From Sanderia malayensis (taxonomy: Eukaryota > Cnidaria > Scyphozoa > Semaeostomeae > Pelagiidae), in NCBI GenBank assembly GCA_013076295.1, contig RQOL01000729.1:3472001-3536000 (forward strand): DNA of 64,000 nucleotides. The letters are read 5' to 3'. This document shows positions 12,104-23,128 of the stretch, in pieces (position 1 is the first letter of the stretch; each line of letters opens with the position of its first letter). The position numbers and the translations under genes are program-made. Below the pieces are notes generated by a model, which saw only the letters and a list, made by a program, of their open reading frames with translations, made no database searches and had not been told where the DNA came from.

Positions 12104-12600
12104 ATGAGCAGCATGGATTCTCTATTGAATACAGATTTTGATGCCAATTGTTCCAGCAAATCTGACCCTAGTTTTTCTCAAAACTCTTGCACGGGTCAGA
12201 TCCTCTCTCCATGTCAAGAAAGCCTTCAGAAAGTCAATACTGGGGCGGAGCAACCAAGGAATTTCTTATGGCGAGTCACGCTGCTGTTAGGCCTCATACA
12301 AGCCGGTCAGTGGAAGATCGAGCAACCGAAAAGGAAAAAGTTACCAGGGGAGGATACACATGTGCTGTTCCAAAATGCACAAATAATTCAAAAAGAGATA
12401 CCAATCTAAGTTGGTATTGTTTTCCTGATGGAAAAGATGAGAAGAAACAAGAACTCCGTAAAAAGTGAGTCGCAAAGATTTTAGGCCCTCCAAATATCAC
12501 AGGGTTTGCTCAGAACATTTTGTTGGGGGCAAGAAAACATATTTGAACAATCTACCACTCATTGTACCAAAAGATACCAGATTCTCTCAAAAAACCAAAT
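12104..12600 (+). pseudogene. THAP-type C2CH zinc-finger fragment fused to the shared first exon
   Basis: After the arm-encoded N-terminus the frame enters GGYTCAVPKCTNN at about 12350, then F-P-D-G, a basic stretch, and after a frameshift SRKDFRPSKYHRVCSEHF (12468-12521), completing a C-x4-C...C-x2-H THAP signature. THAP domains are DNA-binding modules of P-element-type transposases and of domesticated proteins. Two breaks are visible. One G is missing near 12245 relative to the right arm. At 12467 the frame shifts where a Trp codon would normally stand. Nothing catalytic follows; the sequence runs into the end of the opposing ORF. Confidence 0.6.
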
Positions 12601-13773
12601 TCTACTTTGGCTCTGTTCCCTTGTTTGCTCCTCAATCAACCTTGCCTTGGACAATGAAATACAAACATTTTGCGCAATTGTTTCCTTTGTACTTTCATTT
12701 GGAATTAATCTGTCATCAAAGGTTGCAGACATTTCCATGAATATATCAAGCCTTTCAGGTTCATTTATTGGGCTTGGTTCATTTGGAATTTCTTCTGACA
12801 CCATTTTCTGCCATGGGTTTATAGATGAAAAATAAAAACTAGATGCAATACAGTCATTGCCCTTCAATGTTTGTGCTAATAATGTTGCCTGTCCTGCTTT
12901 TTCAAGAGCATCTGCCATGTTCCTTATTGTATCTCTGGAAATTGTTCTTCCAAACATTGGGGTAGCACAATAATTGTCTCTTGAACCATTTACTGGAGGC
13001 TTCTTCCTTGTCATGCATTTGTCCCTTGTGAAATTGGATTTCTCAAAGACAAGGTCATTAAATTTGACTGCCACACTTGAGTCCAATTTCTTGCCTGGAA
13101 CACTCCATTTTTGCAATACTTGAGTACAGGTTACCGTCTCTGGGACATAAGATAACTCTAAGTTTGAATAGTCTAGTAATGTGTACAGAAGAGCTGCTAC
13201 ATGCTTGCAGCAGCCCCCTGCACCTGCTTTGCAATTGCATTTGGCATGAATTACATCTCCTGTTTTCTGATTTAAATGGCAATAAACAACGTATTTGATG
13301 CTCTTCATTGAAGCAGATACATTTGACTTTACCAAATAAAGCGTCAAGTTATCTGTAAGCACATTGGACTTCACTTCAACATTTGATATGTATCCTTCCT
13401 TCCACAGTTTGTAGCCGTGTAATTTGTTTCTGTGTGCCTTTGGAGCAATCTTGTCTGGCATAGTCTTTGCACTATTTACCAGTTTATCATTTAAATGTTG
13501 TTCTGTGAACTTTGGTAGGTCTTTTAAATCAATACCCCAATTTCCCAATTTTTCTCGATCTTCCACTGACCGGCTTGTATGAGGCCTAACAGCAGCGTCA
13601 CTCGCCATAAGAAATTCCTTGGTTGCTCCCGCCCCAGTATTGACTTTCTGAAGGCTTTCTTGACATGGAGAGAGGATCTGGCCCGTGCAAGAGTTTTGAG
13701 AAAAACTAGGGTCAGATTTGCTGGAACAATTGGCATCAAAATCTGTATTCAATAGAGAATCCATGCTGCTCAT
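12559..13773 (-). CDS. SWIM zinc-finger protein with truncated YqaJ-type nuclease region
   Basis: This is an open frame of about 400 codons from the ATG at 13773. After the shared N-terminus come GYKLWKEGYISNVEVKS (about residues 120-136) and the SWIM finger CNCKAGAGGCCKHVAALLY (about 178-196; pattern C-x-C...C-x-H). Further on are CTQVLQKWSVPGKK, and a tail SLSKARLIEEQTREQS that in relatives leads directly into a YqaJ/exonuclease fold. That nuclease is cut off: the last ~15 codons are antisense to the THAP fragment. SWIM-YqaJ proteins are common, uncharacterised and often element-associated in invertebrates. Without the YqaJ acidic and Lys residues this copy cannot be a nuclease. A second relic lies at 31.1-32.15 kb. 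Confidence 0.7.
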   Translation of the reverse strand: MSSMDSLLNTDFDANCSSKSDPSFSQNSCTGQILSPCQESLQKVNTGAGATKEFLMASDAAVRPHTSRSVEDREKLGNWGIDLKDLPKFTEQHLNDKLVNSAKTMPDKIAPKAHRNKLHGYKLWKEGYISNVEVKSNVLTDNLTLYLVKSNVSASMKSIKYVVYCHLNQKTGDVIHAKCNCKAGAGGCCKHVAALLYTLLDYSNLELSYVPETVTCTQVLQKWSVPGKKLDSSVAVKFNDLVFEKSNFTRDKCMTRKKPPVNGSRDNYCATPMFGRTISRDTIRNMADALEKAGQATLLAQTLKGNDCIASSFYFSSINPWQKMVSEEIPNEPSPINEPERLDIFMEMSATFDDRLIPNESTKETIAQNVCISLSKARLIEEQTREQSQSRIWFFERIWYLLVQ

Positions 13774-14020
13774 ATTCAAATCACTGTTTGTTTACCATGG
13801 AATCGCGCGTTTGATACCACTACTCCCAGAATGCACTGCGGTCATCGCGAAAAAGGGGAAAGGCGAATTGCTGAATTCGAACACATTAGATAAAAATTCA
13901 ATATGTTTCCTTATGCTTAAAAATGCTATAGAATATGTTGAATGGCTTCTACATAGATAAAGTGATGCAAGCTTACAATTTCAGTGGGATGACAAGATTA
14001 TAGAATTTATAGAAACTAGC

Positions 14021-14155
14021 CAGGGGTGCTCGCATTCGCAGGCTTTCCAGAAGTGGGCAAGTGAAAAAAACTTAATGTGATTGGCGCACTTCATTCGCTG
14101 CATTCGCTAACGCTGATGCCTCTTCCAAACCGACGTACAATCGGTTTTATCATCA
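14021..14155 (+). repeat. isolated degenerate unit of the 115-bp satellite
   Basis: GATTGGCGCACTTCATTCGC, then GCTAACGCTGATGCCTCTTCC, then a GACGTACAATCGG block reproduce one satellite unit with several substitutions. The neighbouring bases resemble the head module only weakly. It sits alone between gene fragments. Confidence 0.6.
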
Positions 14156-14301
14156 AATGTACACACAATTAATCATACTATTGTTTCAGAAAAGTTTAGA
14201 ATGACAAAAGACAACACGGTATGGATTTTCAGAGAACCTTTTGCCATATGGAATGGTAGTTTTGGTTTGCTGTATGTTTCAGATGTTGGGAAAGGAAAGG
14301 T

Positions 14302-15414
14302 GTGCAGAATTTGAGCCTCACAGAAATTGAGACAATTGCAAAGGCACTTTCAAATCCAGATGCTTTAGCATATCCTAATGAAGTTCTTTATGTTGCAGAA
14401 TGTGATTCAAGCCAAATAGCGATTTTTCGAATTAAAGCCAAAAAGCATATAGGACCTTATTCAATCACAGTTGCACAACTAAAGGCATCATTGAAAGATA
14501 TAGATGTTCCAGATGCAGAAGTTGCAAAAAAGGAATAAAGCTGAACTACAGACCTCATTGTCGTCAAAGCTTTGATGAAAATCAGCACACGGAAGGAAGT
14601 GCGAAAAGAAATGACAACCTTCAACTCTCACAGGAAATTATCAATGCAAGTAGCTTAACCTCTGCATGCAATGATACTCTCGCAGTGGCAACACTTCGCG
14701 GGCAAATATACATAGTGAAATTGCAGAAAACGGTTTACTAGAAATTTACTGGAAATATCATTCGGAAAACAGTCCTTCCATGGAAGTCTTTGCAAGGCTC
14801 TAGGTGCCTTGGTAAACTTTTTCTCATTTTAAGTAATGCAGTTTATGGTATAATTTGGAAAATTGGTTTGACTGCGGATGGTAATTTAACTGAGGAAAAA
14901 TCGATAATTGTCAAAAGTGGGACAGATAATGTTGCATCTTGCAAGGAATTGCTCTTTGGAATGAAGCTGATGGTGAAATTTTATTCAGCAACTCAAAGCA
15001 CGGAAGCATAAAAAGATATAAAGAATGAAGAAGTCTATGATTAGTGAAGTTGTCAAAGGACTGGAAGAAGTCTACGATTTTCATAAGGTATGTGTCAACA
15101 ACGTGAACAAATTTTATAACATGAAGGATGAAGAACTTACACAAGGCCCTCAAGGTACTGTCTTGACAGTAGTAGTCAAAGCCGAAGAGAGAATGATAAT
15201 GGGATTGAAAAACCTTCATTTAGCGTTTGCAGATATCTCTCCAGGTCTCATTGAAAAGTTTGATGCGAGATCTATTCTAATGCTTCGTTTGGAAAATGTT
15301 GATGGCAATCAACATTTTCCAAATGTAGGTTCCAGGAGGTTCGCAACCTCTACATTTACCTTAACACACCTTAACACTTTTTCATCTGTTTATCCTTTTT
15401 TCTGTCATCTATAG
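14302..15414 (+). pseudogene. fragment of an NHL/beta-propeller-like invertebrate protein family
   Basis: Three open pieces in different frames (14302-14538, 14790-15011, 15025-15414) read in order. The first has SNPDALAYPNEVLYVAECDS and AQLKASLKDI, the second looks like the end of a propeller blade, and the third has LEEVYDFHKVC... and ELTQGPQGTV. In a large uncharacterised family common in cnidarians, NHL-like blades with an S-P-D-A-L motif and a short SAP-like helix precede a helical segment with a GPxGTV motif. The match is by eye. Stops and frameshifts between the pieces mark it as decayed. Cellular role unknown. Confidence 0.4.
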
Positions 15415-16289
15415 TCATAATACCTCTCCATATTTCTTCATTACAAGTTTTTCCGAAAAGATTAGGACAGTTTTCTGGCCTTCATTGTTCGCCCACAATT
15501 TTATTGATTTTATCTTCTTTTGCTTATTAGCAAATAAGGAATTAACAATGCCTGCCACTTTACTGTTGATGCTTTTCTCTATGTTTTCAGCCACTACATC
15601 CTGGATTGACATTTCACCCAGAAAGTCATCTTCTGGTTCGTCATCAGGCCTATTTTTTGACCATCAACCAGATCATTGATGTCTTCATCCAGGTTATCAT
15701 GCCCTTCTATACTGAGACAATCACCTTCTACTCGAGTTGCAGTAGGGTCATAATTCGTATCCCGTTTTTGGGATGTGGAGACATCATTGTGATTCTTTTT
15801 ATAAAGGGCACTGTCCCCTCCTGGATCTGATGAATCACTCCCCTCATCAGCATACTCAAATTGTCGTTTTCGAGTTTTCCTGGGGTTTATAGGCCCTTTG
15901 CTCCTGAGTAGCCCTTTTTCTTCGACAGAACCATTCTCTCTGGCATTGCTTGAAACCTTATCCGGCCCGTTTTGCTCCTTAATGCGTTTAAAAACGTCAG
16001 TAAACTTTACAGCTATGCCTGAGGCCAAGCTCTCCATCCCCGATTGGAGTGTTCTGGCAAGGCATTCAAAGTTTTCGTTTTGGGCATGCGCCAGTGCCTG
16101 CAAGTCCATGGGGCCCGAGGAAACTTCCTCTTCCAGGCCAGATCCATAATAGTTACAAATAAAGAAAGATCTGACCTTAATTGTCCTGTATGCTGGCTTT
16201 TTTCGTCTTTTAACTTTCCAAAATTTGGAAGGCAGTTTTTCCCCAAGTGAGCGAAAAACGTGCGTTAGTGAAGTGAGTGAGATGCGCAT
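15415..16289 (-). pseudogene. gag-like ORF, possibly DIRS-type element (frameshifted)
   Basis: The first open part (16289-15616) encodes a basic start (KRRKKPAYRTIKVRS), a polar middle with helical MESLASGIAVKFTDVFKRI, and an acidic stretch. A one-base shift near 15650 moves the frame into DDEPEDDFLGEMSIQDVV and then a helical tail ending at 15415. Acidic-then-helical endings like this occur in gag-type proteins of DIRS/Ngaro elements, but no pol sequence is attached and no CCHC knuckle is seen. Treat the superfamily as a guess; coding origin is better supported than identity. Confidence 0.3.
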
Positions 16290-16754
16290 GCACGGTATCT
16301 CGTGGTGTCTTCGTAGCCACCACAGGGAGCCACCACAGGGAGATAGATAATGTGATGTGATTCCATCACAACAGTTTAATGCACACTGTAAGCAACAAGA
16401 AGAAAAGCAAAAAGTTTTGTCTTGTATAATAAATCAGTATAAGTCTTTAATACTGTGCCAGCAAGGTAGAATGAAGTTTGCAGAATGTACCTGTTAATCT
16501 TTGTACCTATATTTTTGTTTTCTTTGAAGCATATGTATACATATCGGCATGATAGGATAGCCCTAGAGGGCAAACTTCGTAACCCAATCCTGTACCAGTT
16601 CCAGCAAGTGTACTTGAGCTGTAGATAATGAATCCTTTCCTGTCTTTTTTGCACAAGCATGTCACACATGATGCACTAAAAATTGCAACAATATGGAGTA
16701 AGTAAACCTGCTGCCACTGCGTTTGGTTACAATGTGAAAATAGAATTATTGATA
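16290..16754. other. intergenic, no gene seen
   Basis: Contains a short direct duplication AGCCACCACAGGG near 16314-16340 and otherwise no recognisable feature. Confidence 0.5.
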
Positions 16755-17904
16755 TCTAATATATATATTCGGCAGAGGTCACGTGATGACGCACTTTCTT
16801 GCCAAAAACAATCGATTTGACCCGAAACAATAGGTCGAACACCCCAAAACAATGGGTCGAAACGGCGAACCGTGTAATCAAGAAGGCTTTTTTGCTTGTA
16901 CATTTATTGTGCTAAATTTCAAATGGAAAGTGCCATTTCTTAATTAGACCAAGGTTATCTATCTTTGTTTTGGATTTTTCAAAGTTCTTTATTCCATTAA
17001 TTATTCCATTGATTATTCCGCTCATGAATTATTCCATTAATTACTCTGCTAATTTTGCTATCAAGAAAAAACTATGGTTTACGCTGGCGAAACTTCCAAA
17101 TTCGCGTTGCGAACTCCATTTTCAAACAGAGTATTCGCTGTTCAAGTTACCTCTTTCACATTTTCCTGTAATTTGATTGGCTCTTTCGCGACTTCAAGTG
17201 AGCAGTCACGCGTTTCTTGTTATCATGCAAATTTGTCCTTGGGTTGAACAGCAGGTACTTTTGGAGAAGACGCGTGCTTTTGTTTTGAACACAAAGGATA
17301 ACTGGGCAACTTTCAAAGTGTTTTACGACCTGAATTATCTTTCTAAAAACTTGCTAATTGTTTGAGTGACCTCTGGAAAACTACAGGACACAATTGACAA
17401 CACAAGTGATAGCTTTGTTTTGTTTGTTTTGTTTTTAACCCATTGCACATGGGGTTGAAAGAGGCATGAGCAAAGCAAATGCAGTGCACGAAATGTGCCC
17501 TATCAGCCAATGTTACTTGATAATAGATTGACAGGCGAGCACAGCGAGCTAACCCATTGAACGAGGGGTTGAAAGGGGCATGAGCATAAGCAAAGGCAGG
17601 CACGAAGTGCGCCCTATCAGTCAATGCTTGTTGATGATAGATAGACAGGTGGGCACAGCGAGCTAACCCATTGTACGTAAGGTTGAAAGGGGCATGAGCG
17701 TAAGCGAATGCAGCGCACGAAGTGCGCTCTATCAGTCAATTTTTTTGAATAATAGATAGACAGGCAAGCGCAGCGAGCTAACCCACTGTACGTGGGGTGG
17801 AAATTGGCAAGAACGAAGTGAATGCAGCGCACAAAGTGCGACAATGAGATTAAGCTTTTTTTACTTGTAGGGCTGGGGCGAACGAGCAAAGCAAGTGATG
17901 ACCC
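16755..17904 (-). repeat. composite satellite-bearing repeat, copy B (inverted)
   Basis: This is the reverse complement of the other copies. The 3' module (GGTCACGTGATGACGC and the GGTCGAA/GTTTCGG block) is at 16755-16890, the body with CTGGCGAAACTTCCAAATTC to about 17430, and about four degenerate 115-bp units to about 17840. The head (GAACGAGCAAAGCAAGTGAT...) ends at 17904. The microsatellite module is absent. The only inverted copy in the window. Confidence 0.75.
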
Positions 17905-18485
17905 ATAGTTTACAGTATAATATAGAACATATTTATTTTCTAGGCTCTTGATATCATACAGTGATTTAGCGGCTTAGAGTCCTCTTCCAAGAGCAAAGAT
18001 GTACAATCGCCAGGGAAGAAAAAACAGAAAATGCCATCACCTTTGGGTTTTGGTGCAACCGCAAGAAGGAATATTCAGTCACAATTTGAGTATGTATTTT
18101 TATCTCCACTGACAATTCCAATATGTGCTGTGGGTGTTCAGTTGCCAAGTAGGCAAGGATTTCCATGTAGGTCTAAAATTTGTATCTCACCACCGATTAC
18201 TCAATTGAGCATTACTCAATCGGGTGCAAGTGGTATCCAGTTTTACCTATTGCAATTTGACGTAAACTACATTATTAGAAATTAAGAGACTGCATAAAGT
18301 TCTATTATATATTTCCTGTTCTTTCGTTACGTCTAGCAAGTTTCTGTAATCTCTTCTGTCCAGACAGCAGTGACGACAAAATTGAGAGCACTTATGGAAA
18401 TGAAACTCTTCCTTTGGAACTGTGTTTATATGACAGCCCAACGAGGGTGCCAACTTGAGACAATGTCATTGCTATAATTGTTTAA

Positions 18486-19815
18486 ATGCAGTTCGACAAA
18501 GAGAAATTATCCACAACTTTGCCAAAGAGAATTCAGCGAACAGTTATGTTTGTGATTGATTTCAATACAATAGCGGCTAAAGGGCAGGATATTGACCATG
18601 TGGGTGATGGAAATGGGGCCTGGGCGGATTTCTTGAAAGGGCAAAAATTGTATGCTCGTACAGCAGAAGAGAATTTTGTACCAAGGAAGGGGAGTTGTCA
18701 AAAAGAATACCTGGTCTCTGTTTACTGTTTGTATAGAACCCACAAGCATACAAGGGAATTTTGATGCCCAGCGACCACGCCCACAGACGGTTTTGGATGT
18801 AGATTTGGCACAGGTATATTATATTATTATTTTCAACATAACATTGAAGTGCCTGTGAAAATGATGCCACATGGCAACAGCAAGGCAGGGGCAGCAGAGC
18901 CATACACCAGAAACGACAAGAAAGCTTTAAACAGAAACAATGTGGGATAGAAAACAGGGACATGAGCTTTTCAACGTATGCTGGTAAGCAGGATGAAAGA
19001 CATTTCCCAAATTATTTCAGGCAAGTAGTCAGCAATTGAAAGATGTACATCGTTTCTGTTCCTTGGATCAACCAGTGGGTTTTTGTTCAATCTTAGGAGT
19101 TGGTAGGGCATGCAACTGTGGCGAATTCTGTGTAACAATTACTGCTTTTCACAACCAATTAATTGCAAGCAAAGCTACTGGAGCAACCGATGTGATGATT
19201 GGCCCAAGTGTAACACACACAACTAACACGGAGGAGGATTACCGTTATCTGTTGGAGCAACTGGATACACATGCTGCTATGGAGAACAAGGAAGAATTGA
19301 TTCTGAATGCAGCAGGGGCAGATGGTGAAGTAAAAATAGAAAAAAATGTCATAAAACGGTATGAAGTGAAAGACAAAGAGTTTCTACATCTGAATTGTGA
19401 AATACACATTCGTGATAATATCATAAAGTACTGTGAGAAGACTCCTGGCATAAAGAAAAGGTATCTTGGCGGTCTAATTGATGGTATCTTTGGCAAAATG
19501 TCTGGAGATAGAAAAATGAAAGGTTTAGTTGACTGTGAAAGTTGTGAAGATTTCAATGAAATGCTTGCAACGTTGGAAGAGCTATGGGTTGGTTGTTTTA
19601 CTGCAGAGAAATTTAATGCTTTTCTAACCTATTTTCGCCAGCAAGTTGCTCCAAGAGTGATAATATCCATAATAGCTCCAATACGTACAGCGGCTACACT
19701 AAGAAACCCTCCAATACACTTCACACAAAACGCGTATCGTGTATCAACAATATTATCAAGCAAAATGGTCAGTACACCACACTTGGCACACTTGAATGGG
19801 CAGATTTTTGCGTGA
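18486..19815 (+). pseudogene. MULE-like transposase-family gene (partial)
   Basis: The first piece (18486-18764) has FNTIAAKGQDIDHVGDGNG, FLKGQKLYARTAEENF and VSVYCLYRTHKHTREF. The second (19036-19815) has NCGEFCVTITAFHNQL, then LHLNCEIHIRDNI, LIDGIFGKMSGDRKM, GLVDCESCEDFNEML and a PIRTAATLRNPPIHFTQNA-type block. This order recurs in a large invertebrate family that resembles MULE transposases (an expected DTTF-like segment before GEFCVT, then H-L-x-C...H-x-R-D-N). Here the first catalytic segment is degraded (GVGRACNCGEF), and the intervening exon and the C-terminus are missing. The superfamily name is an inference. Confidence 0.55.
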
Positions 19816-20111
19816 ATTGTGTCAGCTTATTGAACAACAAAAACGGGTAATGGAAAGAGCATTCTTTGGAATTGGCGACTTTGAGCTGCAGAAGGACTTT
19901 GCATATCACAGGCTGACTATGGACAAGTGGCGAATTATGGCAAAAGATCAGCAAACACCATTCCTGAAGAAGATGAAAACATAAGCTGTGAATTTCTTAA
20001 ACCCCAACTCCCTCCCCAGGAAACTGGTATTCTTAGATAAAAAAATTTATCAGTTTGCTTGGTACAAATGAAAGCTGATAAATGTGGATGCTCTAGAAAA
20101 TATATTGGGCA

Positions 20112-20360
20112 ATGATTAATATTCCTCCTTTCAAAGGTACTCGTGCTCAGCTGACACAGGAAGAAAGTGAAGAAACAGCCCTGATAGCAGCTGTTAGAAT
20201 ACACATAGAGAGAGCAATTGGTAGAGTCAAGAACTTTTATATCCTTGATGGTGTTCTGCCTTTACCTTTGCATCAAATGGCTTATCAAATTTTTACAGTA
20301 TGTTGCTTGTTAACACATTTCTTGCCCTTTTTAGTAATGCCTTCAATTCACAAGAAGTAA
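20112..20360 (+). pseudogene. C-terminal fragment of a DDE_Tnp_4-type transposase
   Basis: The peptide NIPPFKGTRAQLTQEESEE followed by VRIHIERAIGRVKNFYILD and HQMAYQIFTVCCLLTHF is the distal end of DDE_Tnp_4 (Harbinger/ISL2EU-like) transposases. The Glu in HIERAIGRVK corresponds to the third catalytic acid. The first two Asp-bearing segments are not seen upstream, so only the 3' part survives. It is probably unrelated to the MULE-like piece just before it. Confidence 0.65.
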
Positions 20361-21574
20361 TAATTAATTAAATATATAAGAAAGTAAGTAAGTGAAAAGT
20401 TCTTAGTTGTCGAACGTATATGTAGTCAGAATATATAATAATCTAAGTAACCATACATCTTAACTATTCTTAGCTGCCCATACTTATATGTATCATATAC
20501 GTTAGCAATATATAATAATCTAAGTAACCATGTATCTTAACTATTCTTACTTGCTCAAGCTATGACGAGTGTCAATTGTAAATGCTTTTAATTATCTAGT
20601 AGTTGCAATGTTACCACTATTCTTCGAAATATTACATTTTTGTATTTCCGAAAATCTATTTAACAATATATATAATAACCTTTGCTTTCTTACACATTAT
20701 GTGCTATAAGCTTAATATAAATACTCAAGAAGAAAATTTCTCCCAAACAACATGGATGTATGACCGTTGTCCTTTCTTGACACGCTTGGTGAAAAACTCT
20801 GGTAATACAGCTTTACAATAGAAATGATGGATTTTGGGAAGAATGAATGACTGGATAAAATCAGCATCATATTCATGGAGTTGATAAATAATGGCTGATG
20901 ATCACCAAACCACACAACACCATCAACTCTGTCCAAACCAGAGCAAAACATCTGCCCTTGAATTTGATAATAATAAGGATGGTTCTTCTTAAGGTGGATC
21001 TTGACGTTCTTGTGAGAAAGAAATGCTTGTCAGCAAGTATATATTCAAGAGAAGTTGAAAATTTTGATCAAAGGTGAACCTATGGGTGACTCGCGGAGAC
21101 TGTATAAAGTTGTGCTAACAATTGCCATTCGCTGAAGCAGCATGTTTGATTATCGGCGTTTTCAGCCAGGTGATTTGAAACTAAAAAATGTCGTTGTTTC
21201 TGTTCCTTTCAAAGAGTGGCTTAGCAAAATAAAGAGTTGTTATTTCTTCCAGAACTTTGCAGAGGTATACATTTATCAGATTGCTTCATCCCTTGAAATT
21301 TTCTTAACGGGTTGTGACGAAGAAGGGGACAGCACCCGCAATCGTTAGGTACTTGCGATATGTTATCTATATCAGCAATAACAACATGTCAAAAGAATGA
21401 GCAGAAAAAATACAACATCTTCTTGTAAACATCAACAAAACAGTACATTAAAATTTAGAAAGGGAAAAATACAAAACTAATTAGCTATGGCAATAACAAA
21501 ACAAAAATCAACAGACTTGTGCATAGAAACAGTATATAGTTATATTAGCAGCAATTGCTGCCTCTTTGGTGGTT
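20361..21574. other. AT-rich DNA downstream of the Helentron RPA gene
   Basis: No gene is recognised. 20380-20560 contains a partly duplicated ATATAATAATCTAAGTAACCAT segment (two copies about 90 bp apart). The Helentron 3' end should lie in or near this region (minus strand), but no diagnostic terminus could be fixed by eye. Confidence 0.4.
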
Positions 21575-22979
21575 TCATTTCATCAATGCAAGTTTTGAAT
21601 CTGTGTCACAACAGTCAGCTGAGAAAATCTGTGTCACAACTTTCTTGTTTTTGTTGTATGTGATCTGTGTATTTTGAACTTCCAACATGAAATCTTCAAT
21701 GGAATCAATATCACTTGCGAGCGTAACTGTGGTTCCTAGTGATAACAGCTGTGAAAGTGGTTCTGTGAACAATGCAAGCCATATGAGGTTTCCATCACCA
21801 TCCTGTATTTGTATCTGGCACGAGGCATCTCGTTTACAATCACGTGTACGTTGACTTGTGTTGCAATGCATGCATTTGACTTTGTGTTTGCTGGAATCTG
21901 TTATCTTCTTTCCACAAGTCTGGCATGCAAGGAAAATAGCCAGCTTTCTCACCAAATTAATTTCTTTTACAACAATTGTGCAGTTGGGATCTTGCAACAA
22001 TGACTGCCCCTGCACCTCTTGAACCTGTTGTTCTTCTTCTTTGAATGTGGTATCTGTAGTGTTGCACAGGTGGAAAGTGCCTTTGAAGCACTTAACTGAG
22101 AGATCCGTAAAAAGATACGTTTTTCCAGAGATCAGTTGATCGAATAGTGGCTCCCAAACATGGAACTCTGCAGTACCCGTCTTATCTTCTAATACAAAAT
22201 CTTCTTTGATTTTGATTGTTTGTGAACTTGAACGGAGCTTAACTTCTTTTGGTTCCATGTTACCAAATGAGCATGTTGCAATTATATTAACGCGTTGGTT
22301 TGATGACTGCCCGTGGATCATATCCAAGGTGATGGTTGTGGCAGGCTGGCGATGGTCTGAAGCAATAGGCAATGATGATGTTGTTGCATAATCGAAATCT
22401 ATGTCAAACTTTGGTAAGAGCGACGCCGAGGATTCTTGGTTAAAGATGATGGCGCTTGTGTCATCATTGCTGTCATCGTACTTGAGATTCTTTAACATAA
22501 CAGAACTTTTACAATCTTGGAGTTCTTTAAGCTGCTTATGCGCAGAGGTGTTATAACCTACTACACGTCGTACCTTTGAAGGGCTTGTGTGTAGTGAAAA
22601 GGTGTAAAAAGGGTAATCACGCTTTGATCTCTTTATATCCCCAACAGAATGAACATACCCTTTTTCTAAGAATGGATATAAAACAATTATAAGTAGTTCG
22701 CATTGCAGAAATCTTCAAAAAACAGTGATTAAAATTGGAGATAAAAAAAGTTTACATAAATAATTCCTCATGATAATTGAAACAGAAAACAACAGGAAAG
22801 TATGCTTGAATAAAATGCATTGTTATAACTAGTTGTGAATTGCTGCCACTAAAATCAAAAATGAATTAGGCACACAAATTAATGACAGCCAGATGTAACA
22901 CAACATTATCAGAGGTGAGCATAAACACATATTGGTGAGAAAACTTACCAATTGTATTTGCTGTTTTTTCTTCTGCCAT
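21575..22979 (-). CDS. RPA-like single-stranded-DNA-binding protein of the Helentron, two exons, intact
   Basis: Exon 1 is 22979-22949 (MAEEKTANTI plus one base). A GT-AG intron (22948-22666) restores the frame into EKGYVHSVGDIKRSKRDYPF and exon 2 runs to the stop at 21575, 373 codons in total with no interruption. OB-fold-like segments include KEDFVLEDKTGTAEFHVWEP and YLFTDLSVKCFKGTFHL. A zinc-ribbon C-x2-C...C-x2-C follows (CQTCGKK and CMHC, near 21900-21860), as in the RPA70 C-terminus. Its likely role is to coat the displaced strand during rolling-circle transposition. It is downstream of the Rep-Hel-EN gene on the same strand and is the only fully intact ORF of the element. Confidence 0.8.
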
Positions 22980-23128
22980 AACATCAATGATGTTACTGTT
23001 ACAACAGTAGGTGCACGCTGCTGTAAATAAAAATAATGGATATATAAAAATCTGTATTTAAACTTGCACACCACGAAGATAAAAATAACCTTTCATACAA
23101 TATTACAGATTTATGAATTAAAAATCGT

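Larger units (their letters stand above)
12008..13870. mobile_element. inverted-repeat locus with ~315-bp arms carrying a shared first exon
   Basis: The left arm 12008-12322 and right arm 13554-13870 are near-identical reverse complements. They start with CAATTCGCCTTTCCC, run through a GATGACCGCAGTGCATTC block, and end at GTCAGTGGAAGATCGAG. Each arm contains an ATG (12104 on plus, 13773 on minus) and about 70 shared codons starting MSSMDSLLNTDFD. From the arms the plus strand continues into a THAP zinc finger and the minus strand into a SWIM-YqaJ protein; the two converge near 12600. This could be a foldback transposon or an inverted duplication that joined two genes. No clear target-site duplication was found. 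Confidence 0.6.
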
